Shown here: positions 25,076 through 33,624 of the stretch, one piece after another | Position numbering within the stretch: the first letter of the stretch is position 1 | Layout of the letters: each line of letters opens with the position of its first letter | DNA from: an uncultured Eubacteriales bacterium | Lineage (GTDB): Bacteria > Bacillota > Clostridia > Oscillospirales > Oscillospiraceae | DNA length: 43,597 nucleotides | Reading direction: 5' to 3' | NCBI GenBank assembly: GCA_900547315.1 | Contig: URGI01000006.1 | Coordinates: 1 to 43,597, forward strand | Program-made: the position numbers and the translations under genes | Notes under the pieces: generated by a model | The model's input: only the letters and a program-made list of their open reading frames with translations | The model's database searches: none | What the model was told of the DNA's origin: nothing

Positions 25076-26092
25076 TTATTCGCCGTAGCCCATGGGATTC
25101 TTCGTCTGCCATGCCCAAGTGTCGCGGCACATGTCATCGAGATTGTACTGCGCCTTCCAGCCGAGCAGCTCCGCGCTCTTGTCGGGGCTTGCGTAGACGG
25201 TTGCAAGATCGCCGGGGCGGCGCGCGGTTATCTCGTAGGGAATCTTCTTGCCGGTCACGCGCTCAAAGGCGTGCACCATGTCCAGCACACTGTAACCGAT
25301 GCCGGTGCCGAGATTGAACACGTTCTCGCCCTTGTGGGTCTGCATGTAGTCTATCGCGGCGACATGGCCGCGCGCGAGGTCGACAACGTGGATATAATCG
25401 CGCACGCCGGTGCCGTCGGGCGTGTCATAGTCGTCACCGAAAACGTTCAGATGGTCGCGGCGGCCGATGGCGACCTGTGAGATATAGGGCATGAGGTTGT
25501 TCGGGATGCCGCGCGGATCCTCGCCGATGAGGCCGCTGCTGTGCGCTCCGATGGGGTTGAAGTAGCGCAGCAGGGCGATGGACCAGTCGGGGATGGCCTT
25601 GCCGGTATCGCGCAGGATCTGCTCGCACATGTATTTCGTCCAGCCGTAGGGATTGGTGCACATGCCGGTGTGCGAATTCTCGCGCAGGGGCATGGTGTTG
25701 TCGCCGGAATACACCGTGGCGGAGGAGGAGAAAACGATGTTCTTCACGCCGTGATCGCGCATCGTCTCGCAGAGAACGACGGTTGAATACAAATTGTTAT
25801 CATAGTATTCGAGCGGCATGGCAACGGATTCGCCGACGGCCTTGAGCCCCGCAAAGTGGATGACGCAGTCAATGTCGTGTTTTGAGAATATGCGCTCCAT
25901 CGCGCCGCGGTCGCGGACGTCGTTCTGATAGAAGTCGAGTGATTTGCCGGTTATCTGCTCCACGCGCTCAAGCGATTTCGCGCTGGAGTTGACCAGATTG
26001 TCGATAACGACAACGCCATAGCCCTTTTCAAGCAGCTCCACGCAGGTGTGGCTGCCGATGTACCCGGCGCCGCCGGTGACAAGAACGTTCAT
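25076..26092 (-). CDS. galE: UDP-glucose 4-epimerase
   Basis: NAD-dependent extended short-chain dehydrogenase that interconverts UDP-glucose and UDP-galactose, for Leloir metabolism and glycan precursors. 338 residues, the normal length. Rossmann motif GGAGYIGS (7-14), catalytic serine in FSSSATVYS (121-129), catalytic Y149xxxK153 in NPYGWTKYMCE, and the C-terminal ARRPGDLATVYAS signature. Downstream of a sugar-1-phosphate nucleotidyltransferase gene, 54 bases apart on the same strand, suggesting a joint role in making activated sugars. GAGG precedes the start. Confidence 0.96.
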   Translation of the reverse strand: MNVLVTGGAGYIGSHTCVELLEKGYGVVVIDNLVNSSAKSLERVEQITGKSLDFYQNDVRDRGAMERIFSKHDIDCVIHFAGLKAVGESVAMPLEYYDNNLYSTVVLCETMRDHGVKNIVFSSSATVYSGDNTMPLRENSHTGMCTNPYGWTKYMCEQILRDTGKAIPDWSIALLRYFNPIGAHSSGLIGEDPRGIPNNLMPYISQVAIGRRDHLNVFGDDYDTPDGTGVRDYIHVVDLARGHVAAIDYMQTHKGENVFNLGTGIGYSVLDMVHAFERVTGKKIPYEITARRPGDLATVYASPDKSAELLGWKAQYNLDDMCRDTWAWQTKNPMGYGE

Positions 26093-26146
26093 AATGATAC
26101 CTCCGTTTAATTTGAATTCCGCGGCACAGCGCCGCGTGTCAGAAGC

Positions 26147-27052
26147 TCATTCCCAGAGCTTTTCGGGATAGATGCCGGCCTTGCGCATCGCGGCGATGGA
26201 GCCGACGACGCTGGGCATATCCTCTTTGTAGGTGATGCCGTGCCAAGTCTCGTGGCAGGGGAGAACGCGTATGGTGCCGCGCCCTTCCTTGATGAGCGCG
26301 TTTGCGACGAAGGGCAGGAAATACTCGCACTTGAGCGGGTTCACGGGCAGATTCTCGTCCAGCCATGCGGGGAAGTGCTCTTTAAGCTCCTGCATCATCG
26401 TCTGCTTGAAGCCCCAGAAGTTCATCGACACGGGGAGACTGCCGGAGAGCGGGATGAAGTGCTCGCCGTCCTCGGTGTAGGCCGCGTCGTCGCCGCGCTT
26501 CTCGATGTGCAGCCGCTCGACAACGTCGGTCAGCAGGCCGTTTTCGACCTGACATATGCCGCGCGCGACGTGGCCGTGCTCGGTGACGGTGTTGCGCAGC
26601 TGATAGGCGACCATGCACTGCTCGCGGTCGTTCGTGTCATTTTTCAGAAAGTCATAGAGCGCGGAGAACGCGCCGGGGCCGTAGAAATCGTCCGCGTTTA
26701 TGACGGCGAACGGCCCTTCGACAGTATCCGCGCAGCAGAGCACGGCGTGCGCGGTGCCCCACGGCTTGACGCGCCCTTCGGGGACGCTGTATCCCTCGGG
26801 CAGGCAGTCGAGCTGCTGGTAGACATACTGCACGTCGAAAACCTTCTCCATGCGCTTGCCGACGCTGGCCTTGAAATCGTCCTCAATCTCATGCTTGATG
26901 ATGAAGCACACCTTGCGGAAACCGGCACGGTATGCGTCGAACATCGAGTAGTCAATGATGGCGTGACCCATCTCGTCCACGGCGGTTATCTGCTTGAGTC
27001 CGCCGAAGCGGCTGCCCATTCCGGCGGCGAGGATCACAAGTGTAGGTTCCAT
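26147..27052 (-). CDS. Sugar-1-phosphate nucleotidyltransferase-like protein
   Basis: Nucleotidyltransferase with a GT-A-like fold. ATG at 27052 with GAGG eight bases upstream gives 301 residues; a GTG three codons earlier is less likely. The N-terminal signature LAAGMGSRFGGLKQ (8-21) is the nucleotide and phosphate loop with the catalytic R and K, and VINADDF supplies the metal-binding acid. The WGTAHAVL segment fits sugar-nucleotide pyrophosphorylases. It lacks obvious hexapeptide repeats at the C-terminus. Its neighbour galE makes UTP:glucose-1-phosphate uridylyltransferase activity a reasonable guess, but the family also includes enzymes for other sugars and for choline phosphate, so the substrate is open. 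Confidence 0.8.
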   Translation of the reverse strand: MEPTLVILAAGMGSRFGGLKQITAVDEMGHAIIDYSMFDAYRAGFRKVCFIIKHEIEDDFKASVGKRMEKVFDVQYVYQQLDCLPEGYSVPEGRVKPWGTAHAVLCCADTVEGPFAVINADDFYGPGAFSALYDFLKNDTNDREQCMVAYQLRNTVTEHGHVARGICQVENGLLTDVVERLHIEKRGDDAAYTEDGEHFIPLSGSLPVSMNFWGFKQTMMQELKEHFPAWLDENLPVNPLKCEYFLPFVANALIKEGRGTIRVLPCHETWHGITYKEDMPSVVGSIAAMRKAGIYPEKLWE

Positions 27053-27090
27053 TAAAAACACCTCTGAGTATAATATTCGCGGCGGGGGCG

Positions 27091-27699
27091 TTATTTTGAC
27101 GCCTCGCGGCAGTAATAGTTGAAGTTGCGCTCGCGCTCAAGCGTGGTGGGATCCATATGGCCGGGGTAGACCTCATAGTCGCCGGGGAGGGCGCAGAGCC
27201 TGCGCAGCGACTGCATCTCGTCCTTTGCGCTGCCGCCGGGGAGATCGACGCGGCCGCAGGAGCCTTTGAACAGCGTGTCGCCGGTGAAAAGCGCTTCGCC
27301 GCAGACAAGGCTCACGCCGCCGGGCGTGTGTCCCGGGGTGGCGATGACCTGAAAATGCAGCGCGTCCACATCCACGCAGTCGCCGTCGTCATAGAAATTG
27401 CAGCCCTCGGGCGGCGCGTAGCGGTACGGGTCGTTCTCGGTGGGCTTGCGGGTGTCGCGCCTGTTCATCCAGACCGGCGCGCCGGTCTCTTCCGCGATGG
27501 CGGCGACCGCGCCCGTGTGGTCATAGTGGCCGTGGGTCAGCAGAATGGCCTTGCAGCTGAGGCGGTTGTCCTCAAGATAGTCCATGATGGTGTTGCTCTC
27601 GTCGCCGGGGTCGATGACGGCGCAGCCGAGCGTATTTTCGTCGGTGACGATATAGCAGTTCGTCTCAAGATGACCGACGGGGATGGTCTTGATAAGCAT
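27091..27699 (-). CDS. MBL-fold metallo-hydrolase, glyoxalase II-like
   Basis: 202-residue metallo-beta-lactamase-fold hydrolase with the full two-metal site: THGHYDH (55-61), H124 in TPGHTPGG, D141 in FTGDTLF, and H180 in YPGHMD. The family cleaves thioesters such as S-lactoylglutathione, but organisms like this generally lack glutathione, so the true substrate is unknown. It starts three bases after the dtd stop on the same strand, so the two are probably translationally linked. MBL genes beside dtd and rel are common in Bacillota. Confidence 0.88.
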   Translation of the reverse strand: MLIKTIPVGHLETNCYIVTDENTLGCAVIDPGDESNTIMDYLEDNRLSCKAILLTHGHYDHTGAVAAIAEETGAPVWMNRRDTRKPTENDPYRYAPPEGCNFYDDGDCVDVDALHFQVIATPGHTPGGVSLVCGEALFTGDTLFKGSCGRVDLPGGSAKDEMQSLRRLCALPGDYEVYPGHMDPTTLERERNFNYYCREASK

Positions 27700-27702
27700 G
27701 GT

Positions 27703-28149
27703 TCAAAGCTCCTTAGTGTCAAGAATTATGGTTACGGGGCCGTCGTTGACGGATTCGACGAGCATATCCGCCCCGAATTCGCCGGTGCCGACGGAAAAGC
27801 CGCGCTCGCGGCAGAGGGAGATGACTTTCTCGTAGAGTGGGATCGCTTTCTCCGGACGGGCGGCCTTCGAGAAGCCCGGACGGCGCGATTTGCAGTCGGC
27901 AAACAGCGTGAACTGGCTGATTATCAGCAGATTCGGGCAGCCCGCGGCTTCGGGATTGAGGTTCATTTTCCCGTTTTCATCCTCGAATACGCGCAGTCCA
28001 CATATCTTGTCGGCAATTTTCACGGCCTCGGCCTCGCCGTCGTCCTCGTGGACGCCGAGAAGGACGAGGAAGCCCTGACCGATGCTGCTTTTTATTTCTC
28101 CGCCGATCTCGACCGAGGCCGAGCGCACACGGGTAACAACTGCTCTCAT
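27703..28149 (-). CDS. dtd: D-aminoacyl-tRNA deacylase
   Basis: Removes D-amino acids mischarged on tRNA (and glycine from tRNA-Ala), a cytoplasmic proofreading step. 148 residues, the usual length. The two substrate-pocket motifs are intact: SQFTLFAD (78-85) and NDGPVTI (135-141, the cross-subunit Gly-Pro motif). Lies 38 bases downstream of rel in the same direction, the classical recJ-rel-dtd order of Bacillota. Confidence 0.96.
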   Translation of the reverse strand: MRAVVTRVRSASVEIGGEIKSSIGQGFLVLLGVHEDDGEAEAVKIADKICGLRVFEDENGKMNLNPEAAGCPNLLIISQFTLFADCKSRRPGFSKAARPEKAIPLYEKVISLCRERGFSVGTGEFGADMLVESVNDGPVTIILDTKEL

Positions 28150-28187
28150 GTGATTCTCCTTATAATGTGGTAAATGCGGCGACTCCG

Positions 28188-30449
28188 TTACTTCCCGTTT
28201 CTCGTTACGGACGAGACGCCGGGGATGGAGGCAAGCCTGCTCATTATATATTTCAGATCCGCGAGACAGCGCACCTCAAGCGACACGTTTACGAGTGCCT
28301 GCCCCGCGCCGATGTCGCGCGCGGAGAGTGTGCGCACCTTCGCGTTTATCGAATTGAGGACGGTTGCGATGTCCATGACGAGACCCGAACGATCCTTCGA
28401 CGCGATGGCGAGCGAGGTGACGTAGCTGTCGGTAATATTATGCACCCACGAGACGTTTATCCACCGCGCGGACTCCTCCGGATGCGCAAGGCTGCGCTGG
28501 TAATTCTCGCAGTCGCGGCGGTGTATCGACACGCCCTGACCGCGGGTGATGAAGCCGACGATATCGTCCCCCGGCACGGGGGTGCAGCAGCGGGAGAACT
28601 TGACAAGACAGTTGTCGATGCCCTGCACGAGGATGCCGTGGATGGCCTTGCCTTCCTTGGCTGCCTTCTGTTCGCGGCGCTCCGCCGCTTCGGCGACCTT
28701 ATCGAGTGCGGTTTTCTTGTCGGTCTTGCTGCTGCGGGCAAGCTCGTCGCGCAGGCGGTTCGCCACGCGCGTCGCGGTCACGCCGCCGTAGCCTATCGCG
28801 GCGTAGAGATCGTCGACGTTGTTGAACGACAGGCGCTTCATGATGGGAGATATTATCTCCGCATCCAGCGCGTCGTCCACGCTGACGCCCGCGTGCTTCA
28901 GCTCGTCCTCAAGCGCCTCGCGGCCGCGGATAACGTTCTCCTCGCGGCGCTCCTTCTTGAACCACTGCTTTATCTTCGTGCGCGCGGAGCCGCTCTTTGC
29001 GACGTTCAGCCAGTCGCGGCTGGGGCCGGACGCGGACTTCGATGTGCGTATCTCGACGATGTCGCCGTTCTGGAGCACATAGTCATAGGTCACGATGCGG
29101 CCGTTGACGCTCGCGCCGACCATGTGATTGCCGACGTCGGAGTGTATGCTGTAGGCAAAATCTATCGGGGTAGCGCCGGCGGGGAGGTTTATAACGTCGC
29201 CCTTCGGGGAAAAGACGAACACCTCGTCGGCGAACATGTCTATCTTGAGGTTATGGAAAAAGTCCTGCGCGTCGGACTCCTGCTGGCTCTCCAGCAGCCT
29301 GCGAACCCACGCGAACTTGTCCTCATCCCCGGCGCGGACAGCCGTGCTGCTGTCGCCCATCTTGTATTTCCAGTGCGCCGCGATGCCGTATTCGGCGGTG
29401 TGGTGCATGTCCCAGGTGCGTATCTGCACCTCGAATGGGATACCCTCGGAGCCGATGACAGTCGTGTGCACGCTCTGGTACATGTTCGGCTTCGGGGTGG
29501 ATATATAGTCCTTGAAGCGGCCGGGCACGGGCTTGAACATATCGTGGATGACGCCGAGAACATTGTAGCAGTCGGGTATCGTGTCCACAATGACGCGGAA
29601 AGCGCAGAGGTCGAAGATGCCGGTGATGTCGAGATTCTGCGCGTACATCTTGCGGTAGATGCTGTATACGTGCTTGATGCGGCAGAATATCGTGGCGTTG
29701 ATGCCCTCGGAGTCGAGCCGCTTCTGCATCTTTTCCTCGACGCTGGACATGAACGCTTCCAGCTCCGGCATGCGCTCCTCAAGGGTCTTGGTTATCTCGT
29801 TGTAGCCGGTCGGGTCGAGGTACTGGAGCGAGAGGTCTTCAAGCTCCCATTTCGCGCGCTGCATACCAAGGCGGTGCGCGATGGGAGCGTATATCTCCAT
29901 CGTTTCAAGCGATTTTATGCGCTGCTTTTCGGGGGACTGATAGGCCATCGTGCGCATATTGTGCAGGCGGTCGGCAATCTTGATGAGAATAACGCGGATG
30001 TCCTTGGCCATGGCCATGAGCATCTTGCGCAGGTTCTCCATCTGCTCGTCCTCTTTGCTGGTGTACTGCACGCGGGTCAGCTTGGTGACGCCCTCTACGA
30101 TGTCCGCCACTGCCGTGCCGAACTGGCGGGCGATGTCGGCGTGGGTGAGGTTAGTGTCCTCGATAACGTCATGCAGCAGCGCCGCGATGATCGAGTCCTC
30201 GTCCAGCCCCATATCGACCGAGATATCCGCCGCCGCGACGCAGTGCGTTACGTACGGCGAGCCGTCCTTGCGCAGCTGACCGGAGTGCGCGACGCGCGCC
30301 ATCTCGTAGGCCGCCCTTATGCGCCCGAGATCCATCGGATGTCCGCAGTTTTTGATCTTCTCCTCAAGCTCGGCGTACATCTTGTCCGGATCCAGAGGGG
30401 AGTGCTCCCCGCGTTTTATATAGGGTCTGTCAGAGTCCTGTATGGGCAT
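28188..30449 (-). CDS. rel: Bifunctional (p)ppGpp synthetase/hydrolase
   Basis: Long RelA/SpoT homologue that makes and degrades (p)ppGpp in the stringent response, acting on ribosomes. Start at ATG 30449 with GGAGG six bases upstream gives 753 residues. Hydrolase HD domain: H55, H93-D94 in LLHDVIEDT, D160 in KIADRLHNM. Synthetase domain about 245-350: CRIKHVYSIYRKM, GRFKDYISTPKPNMYQSVHT, FEVQIRT. The RFKD sequence (311-314) is the RxKD form of bifunctional enzymes, as opposed to the ExDD form of hydrolase-dead RelA. TGS domain about 405-465, then the zinc-finger domain with the CC pair (FSRCCTPVPGDDI) and a C-terminal ACT domain. All parts are intact. Co-directional with recJ upstream and dtd downstream. 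Confidence 0.96.
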   Translation of the reverse strand: MPIQDSDRPYIKRGEHSPLDPDKMYAELEEKIKNCGHPMDLGRIRAAYEMARVAHSGQLRKDGSPYVTHCVAAADISVDMGLDEDSIIAALLHDVIEDTNLTHADIARQFGTAVADIVEGVTKLTRVQYTSKEDEQMENLRKMLMAMAKDIRVILIKIADRLHNMRTMAYQSPEKQRIKSLETMEIYAPIAHRLGMQRAKWELEDLSLQYLDPTGYNEITKTLEERMPELEAFMSSVEEKMQKRLDSEGINATIFCRIKHVYSIYRKMYAQNLDITGIFDLCAFRVIVDTIPDCYNVLGVIHDMFKPVPGRFKDYISTPKPNMYQSVHTTVIGSEGIPFEVQIRTWDMHHTAEYGIAAHWKYKMGDSSTAVRAGDEDKFAWVRRLLESQQESDAQDFFHNLKIDMFADEVFVFSPKGDVINLPAGATPIDFAYSIHSDVGNHMVGASVNGRIVTYDYVLQNGDIVEIRTSKSASGPSRDWLNVAKSGSARTKIKQWFKKERREENVIRGREALEDELKHAGVSVDDALDAEIISPIMKRLSFNNVDDLYAAIGYGGVTATRVANRLRDELARSSKTDKKTALDKVAEAAERREQKAAKEGKAIHGILVQGIDNCLVKFSRCCTPVPGDDIVGFITRGQGVSIHRRDCENYQRSLAHPEESARWINVSWVHNITDSYVTSLAIASKDRSGLVMDIATVLNSINAKVRTLSARDIGAGQALVNVSLEVRCLADLKYIMSRLASIPGVSSVTRNGK

Positions 30450-30548
30450 TTTTGTCCTCCATGCGGTCATCCCGCACAAATAGTTATCATAAATCTCCTC
30501 ACGCGGAGGGAGCGCCGCTCAGGCGCGGGGCCTGACGGCGTTTGGTTC

Positions 30549-32561
30549 TTATATGCTTCTCAGCAGGCGGATCAGCCGCGTGCCTTCAAGGTCGGCCTTG
30601 CCTGTGATCGTCTGCGGCACGGCGCCGAATATGCCGCCGCTGCTTCCGGGGGACAGCAGTCCTACCTCGAGAAGAACCATCAGGCAGATGCAGAAGCGCT
30701 CCGGCTCCATGCCGTGCGGCGTCTGGGCGATTATGCCCGCCGCATCGTCCGCAGCGGTGAAGCCGCGGTGCTGTATGCCGCGCCATATGCGGACAAAGTC
30801 CGCCCTGTCGGGGCAGAATGGCGCGGCGGCGTAGAGCGGCTGCTCGTCTCCTGCGAGTATCGCGGCGCAAAGCTCCGCACCGTCGTGCGGCCGCGCTTCG
30901 CTCACGACGAACTGCACCGAAACATGGCCGCGGAATTCGTTTATCTGCGGCGTGAACGCCAGATCCACAAGCTCACCCTCACGCAGACCAAGCTCGGCCG
31001 CGGTGTGGGAGAAGAATATCGCCTCGAAGCGCTCCTTACGGAGCCGCACGCGCATACGCAGATGGCGGCCTCCGCCGACGGCGTCCGCAGATTCAAGCTC
31101 CGCGCCGAAAACGCAGAGCGTCGGGCGCGGGTTCGCGTTGCCGTACGGTTCGAGCTGGTCGAGCGAGCGCACGCTGTCAATGCTCAGCATGGCGGGGTCG
31201 CTGATGAGCAGGTCGCAGTGAACCTCCGGCTCGGCGGCGGGGCGGTTCTCACGGTAATACTCGGCGAGCGCGGCGCGGAAAGCGCCCACCTCACCGCGGC
31301 TGATGTTCAGCCCTGCGGCCAGCGCGTGACCGCCGAAACCGGTGAGATGCTTTGCGCAGGCGGACAGCGCTTCAAAGAGATTGAAGCCGCCGTAGCTGCG
31401 GCAGGAGCCTTTGCCGTTTTCGCCGTTGAGGCAGATCATTATGGCGGGCAGCGAATACTGCTCGGCAAGCCGCGAAGCGGCGATGCCGATGACGCCCTGA
31501 TGCCAGTGGTCGCTGGCGAGGACGATGGGCGCGTCGGGAGTCTTTCCGGCGAGGATGGCGTTGGCTTCCTCCCAGATGCCGGTCTCTATGCTCTGACGCC
31601 TGCGGTTAAGCTCGCACAGCTCCGCGGCGAGCGCGTTTGCGGCGTCAGTGTCCTGCGTCATGAGCAGCTTTGCCGCCGTCATTGCCTGGCCGAGGCGGCC
31701 TGCGGCGTTGAGCCGCGGGGCTATCGAGAAGCCGATAGTTGTTGCGGTCAGCTTCTTCGCGTCCACCGACGCTTCGCGCAGCATGGCCGCGATGCCCGGA
31801 CGGGGCGAAGACGCAAGTCTGGCAAGGCCGCGGCGGACGAGATAACGGTTTTCGTCAACGAGCGGCATCACGTCCGCCACCGTGCCGATGGCGACGAGAT
31901 CGACGTAGCGCTCAAGCATGGCGGCGCTGTCGCCCTCGCAGGCGCAGACAAGCTTCAGCGCAACGCCGACTCCGGCAAGCTCCTTGTTCGGGTATTCGTC
32001 CCCGTCCTGCTTGCAGTCTACCACGGCGGATGCGGCGGGCAGCGCGCCGGAGGGGCACTCGTGATGGTCTGTTATGAGCATGTCCATGCCGAGCGAGGCG
32101 GCATGCTCGGCCTCCGCGGCGGCGGTGATGCCGCAGTCCACGGTGATGACGAGCGTCACGCCCTGCGCGTGCAGCGTGTCGAGCGCGCCGTTATTGACGC
32201 CGTAGCCCTCGCCGTTGCGGTCGGGGATGTAGGGGATGCATTTCAAGCCCTTACCGCGCAGATAATCGGTGACGACGCAGGTGGAGGTGATGCCGTCCAC
32301 GTCATAGTCGCCGTAGACCGCGACGGTCTCCCCGCTGCTTATCGCCCTGTGCACGCGCTCGACCGCGGCGGGCATGCCCTTCATCAGCATAGGGTCGTGC
32401 AGGCAGCTCTCGCTGCCGCGGATGAGCCGCGCGGCCTCGTCCACGGTTGTTATGCCGCGCAGATCGAGCACCGCTGCGAGCAGGGGAGTATAGCCCGCTG
32501 CAAGCAGCTCCGGCGGGATCACGGGCTTGGAGTATGGGATTTTCCAAATCTTCGATTTCAT
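30549..32561 (-). CDS. recJ: Single-stranded-DNA-specific 5'-3' exonuclease RecJ
   Basis: DHH-family nuclease that digests single-stranded DNA 5' to 3' in recombinational repair and mismatch excision. 670 residues. Motif I YGDYDVDG (83-90), motif II VDCG (141-144), motif III DHH (165-167), and the DHHA1 motif GFGGHALAAG near 415 are intact; an OB-fold region and a C-terminal extension follow. The ribosome binding site is weak. It heads the recJ-rel-dtd cluster; the apt gene often found between recJ and rel is missing, and the 99 bases there hold only two small GC-rich hairpins. Confidence 0.95.
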   Translation of the reverse strand: MKSKIWKIPYSKPVIPPELLAAGYTPLLAAVLDLRGITTVDEAARLIRGSESCLHDPMLMKGMPAAVERVHRAISSGETVAVYGDYDVDGITSTCVVTDYLRGKGLKCIPYIPDRNGEGYGVNNGALDTLHAQGVTLVITVDCGITAAAEAEHAASLGMDMLITDHHECPSGALPAASAVVDCKQDGDEYPNKELAGVGVALKLVCACEGDSAAMLERYVDLVAIGTVADVMPLVDENRYLVRRGLARLASSPRPGIAAMLREASVDAKKLTATTIGFSIAPRLNAAGRLGQAMTAAKLLMTQDTDAANALAAELCELNRRRQSIETGIWEEANAILAGKTPDAPIVLASDHWHQGVIGIAASRLAEQYSLPAIMICLNGENGKGSCRSYGGFNLFEALSACAKHLTGFGGHALAAGLNISRGEVGAFRAALAEYYRENRPAAEPEVHCDLLISDPAMLSIDSVRSLDQLEPYGNANPRPTLCVFGAELESADAVGGGRHLRMRVRLRKERFEAIFFSHTAAELGLREGELVDLAFTPQINEFRGHVSVQFVVSEARPHDGAELCAAILAGDEQPLYAAAPFCPDRADFVRIWRGIQHRGFTAADDAAGIIAQTPHGMEPERFCICLMVLLEVGLLSPGSSGGIFGAVPQTITGKADLEGTRLIRLLRSI

Positions 32562-32610
32562 AATCTGTTCTTCGTATTTCTATCTTACATATATTTTTAC
32601 TTATTCTAAC

Positions 32611-32639
32611 ATGATATCAAAAACGGAGCTGCAATTCAA
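32611..32639 (-). promoter_or_regulatory. Candidate promoter of recJ
   Basis: On the minus strand TTGAAT (32639-32634), 17-base spacer, TATCAT (32616-32611), 49 bases before the recJ start. Confidence 0.55.
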
Positions 32640-32760
32640 TAGGAAGCGGCGAAAAAAGTGAAGATATGGGGCGGCTGCGGGCGAATCGCGGCGTGACGGC
32701 ACAGAGACCGCCCACTGCGGGCACGGCAGCGGCGCGATTATCCTTTCGTCGAAATTATAA

Positions 32761-32787
32761 CAGGGGCAAAGCCATGCTCTGCCCCTG
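32761..32787 (-). terminator. Terminator hairpin after the LOG-family gene
   Basis: CAGGGGCA (32761-32768) pairs with TGCCCCTG (32780-32787). On the minus strand it is followed by TTATAATTT. The rest of the 245-base gap up to recJ is GC-rich, with no gene or RNA I recognise. Confidence 0.6.
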
Positions 32788-32807
32788 ACTGATTGATATT
32801 TCACCCG

Positions 32808-33389
32808 TTATTTTCTGTGCTCATACAGGCTCGTGATCGTGCCGCCGCTGCTGGCGGAGGTCACAACATAGTTCAGCGCCTCATCCGGCTGATCGCACAG
32901 GACGAACATATCAAGGCAATTCAGCCCCATAAAGCCCTTTTTCGCGCAGTTTTCTATCACAAGCTCCAGCGCGCAGTAATAATCCAGCGTGTTCAGCAGC
33001 GCGATCGGCTTGCACAGCTTGTCGAGCTGGCGCTGGGCGAGCGTGTCGAAAAACTCATCGAGCGTGCCGAGGCCGCCGGGAAGGATGATGAAACCGTCGC
33101 TCTGCTCCTGCATTATGCGCTTGCGTTCGGCAACGGTGTCGGTATATATAAGCTCCGTGCAGCCCTGAAAGGTGACGTCCGGCAGGTCGTATTCACGCGG
33201 CATCACGCCGATGACCTTGCCGCCGCATACAGCCGCGCCGTGCGCCGCCGCGCCCATCAGCCCGTTCCGGCTCCCGCCGAACACCAGAGTGTGGCCGTGC
33301 TCCGCGATCAGAGCGCCGAGCTCCTCCGCGGCCTCGTAATAATCCCGGTCAAGCTCTTTGCCCGACGCGCCGAATACGCATATTTTCAT
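32808..33389 (-). CDS. LOG-family protein (nucleotide 5'-monophosphate phosphoribohydrolase type)
   Basis: 193-residue Rossmann-fold protein of the LOG/TIGR00730 family. The active-site motif PGGLGTLDE (104-112), the GGSRNGLMG nucleotide loop (38-46) and ERKRIM (88-93) are intact. Plant and some bacterial LOGs release the base from nucleoside 5'-monophosphates (cytokinin activation); in most bacteria the physiological substrate is unknown. It has its own consensus promoter and a terminator, so it is monocistronic. Confidence 0.9.
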   Translation of the reverse strand: MKICVFGASGKELDRDYYEAAEELGALIAEHGHTLVFGGSRNGLMGAAAHGAAVCGGKVIGVMPREYDLPDVTFQGCTELIYTDTVAERKRIMQEQSDGFIILPGGLGTLDEFFDTLAQRQLDKLCKPIALLNTLDYYCALELVIENCAKKGFMGLNCLDMFVLCDQPDEALNYVVTSASSGGTITSLYEHRK

Positions 33390-33438
33390 GCCTTTCCTCG
33401 CTTCCCGGTTCTTGCACCGCTTCCTTCATAATATAATT

Positions 33439-33467
33439 ATTATAAGGGGAGATTGTGAATATGTCAA
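33439..33467 (-). promoter_or_regulatory. Perfect-consensus promoter of the LOG-family gene
   Basis: On the minus strand TTGACA (33467-33462), exactly 17 bases, TATAAT (33444-33439). Transcription should start about 40 bases before the start codon. Confidence 0.8.
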
Positions 33468-33552
33468 CGTTGTCAGGTTGTTTATGGACTTTCCGGGTAT
33501 CTTAATACATATTTATCGGGTTTGGGAATGGAGTCTTAACGGGCTGTGACAC

Positions 33553-33586
33553 TATAATCAATGCATGAGCCAGCGGGGAACCGCTG
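33553..33586 (+). promoter_or_regulatory. Candidate -10 box and leader hairpin before the second cstA
   Basis: TATAAT at 33553-33558 has no good -35 box at the usual distance, so it may need an activator. A hairpin (CAGCGG, loop GGAA, CCGCTG; 33571-33586) follows in the predicted leader. Confidence 0.35.
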
Positions 33587-33624
33587 AAATGTTACTGGGA
33601 AAAAATTGTAAGGGAGGAATAATT

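Noticed and set aside
28167..32609. A 1480-codon open frame on the plus strand opposite dtd, rel and recJ
   Set aside because: It is an artefact of GC-rich codon use in three well-supported genes on the other strand; the translation has no domain-like sequence and no ribosome binding site.
32640..32760. A structured RNA in the GC-rich gap between recJ and the LOG-family gene
   Set aside because: The sequence is GC-rich with scattered short complementarities, but no conserved RNA family or consistent long stem could be recognised.
33565..33624. An upstream ATG start for the second cstA
   Set aside because: It lacks a ribosome binding site, contains a hairpin, and adds residues (MSQRGTAEML...) that do not match the family; TTG 33625 follows GGGAGG and matches the paralogue's start.
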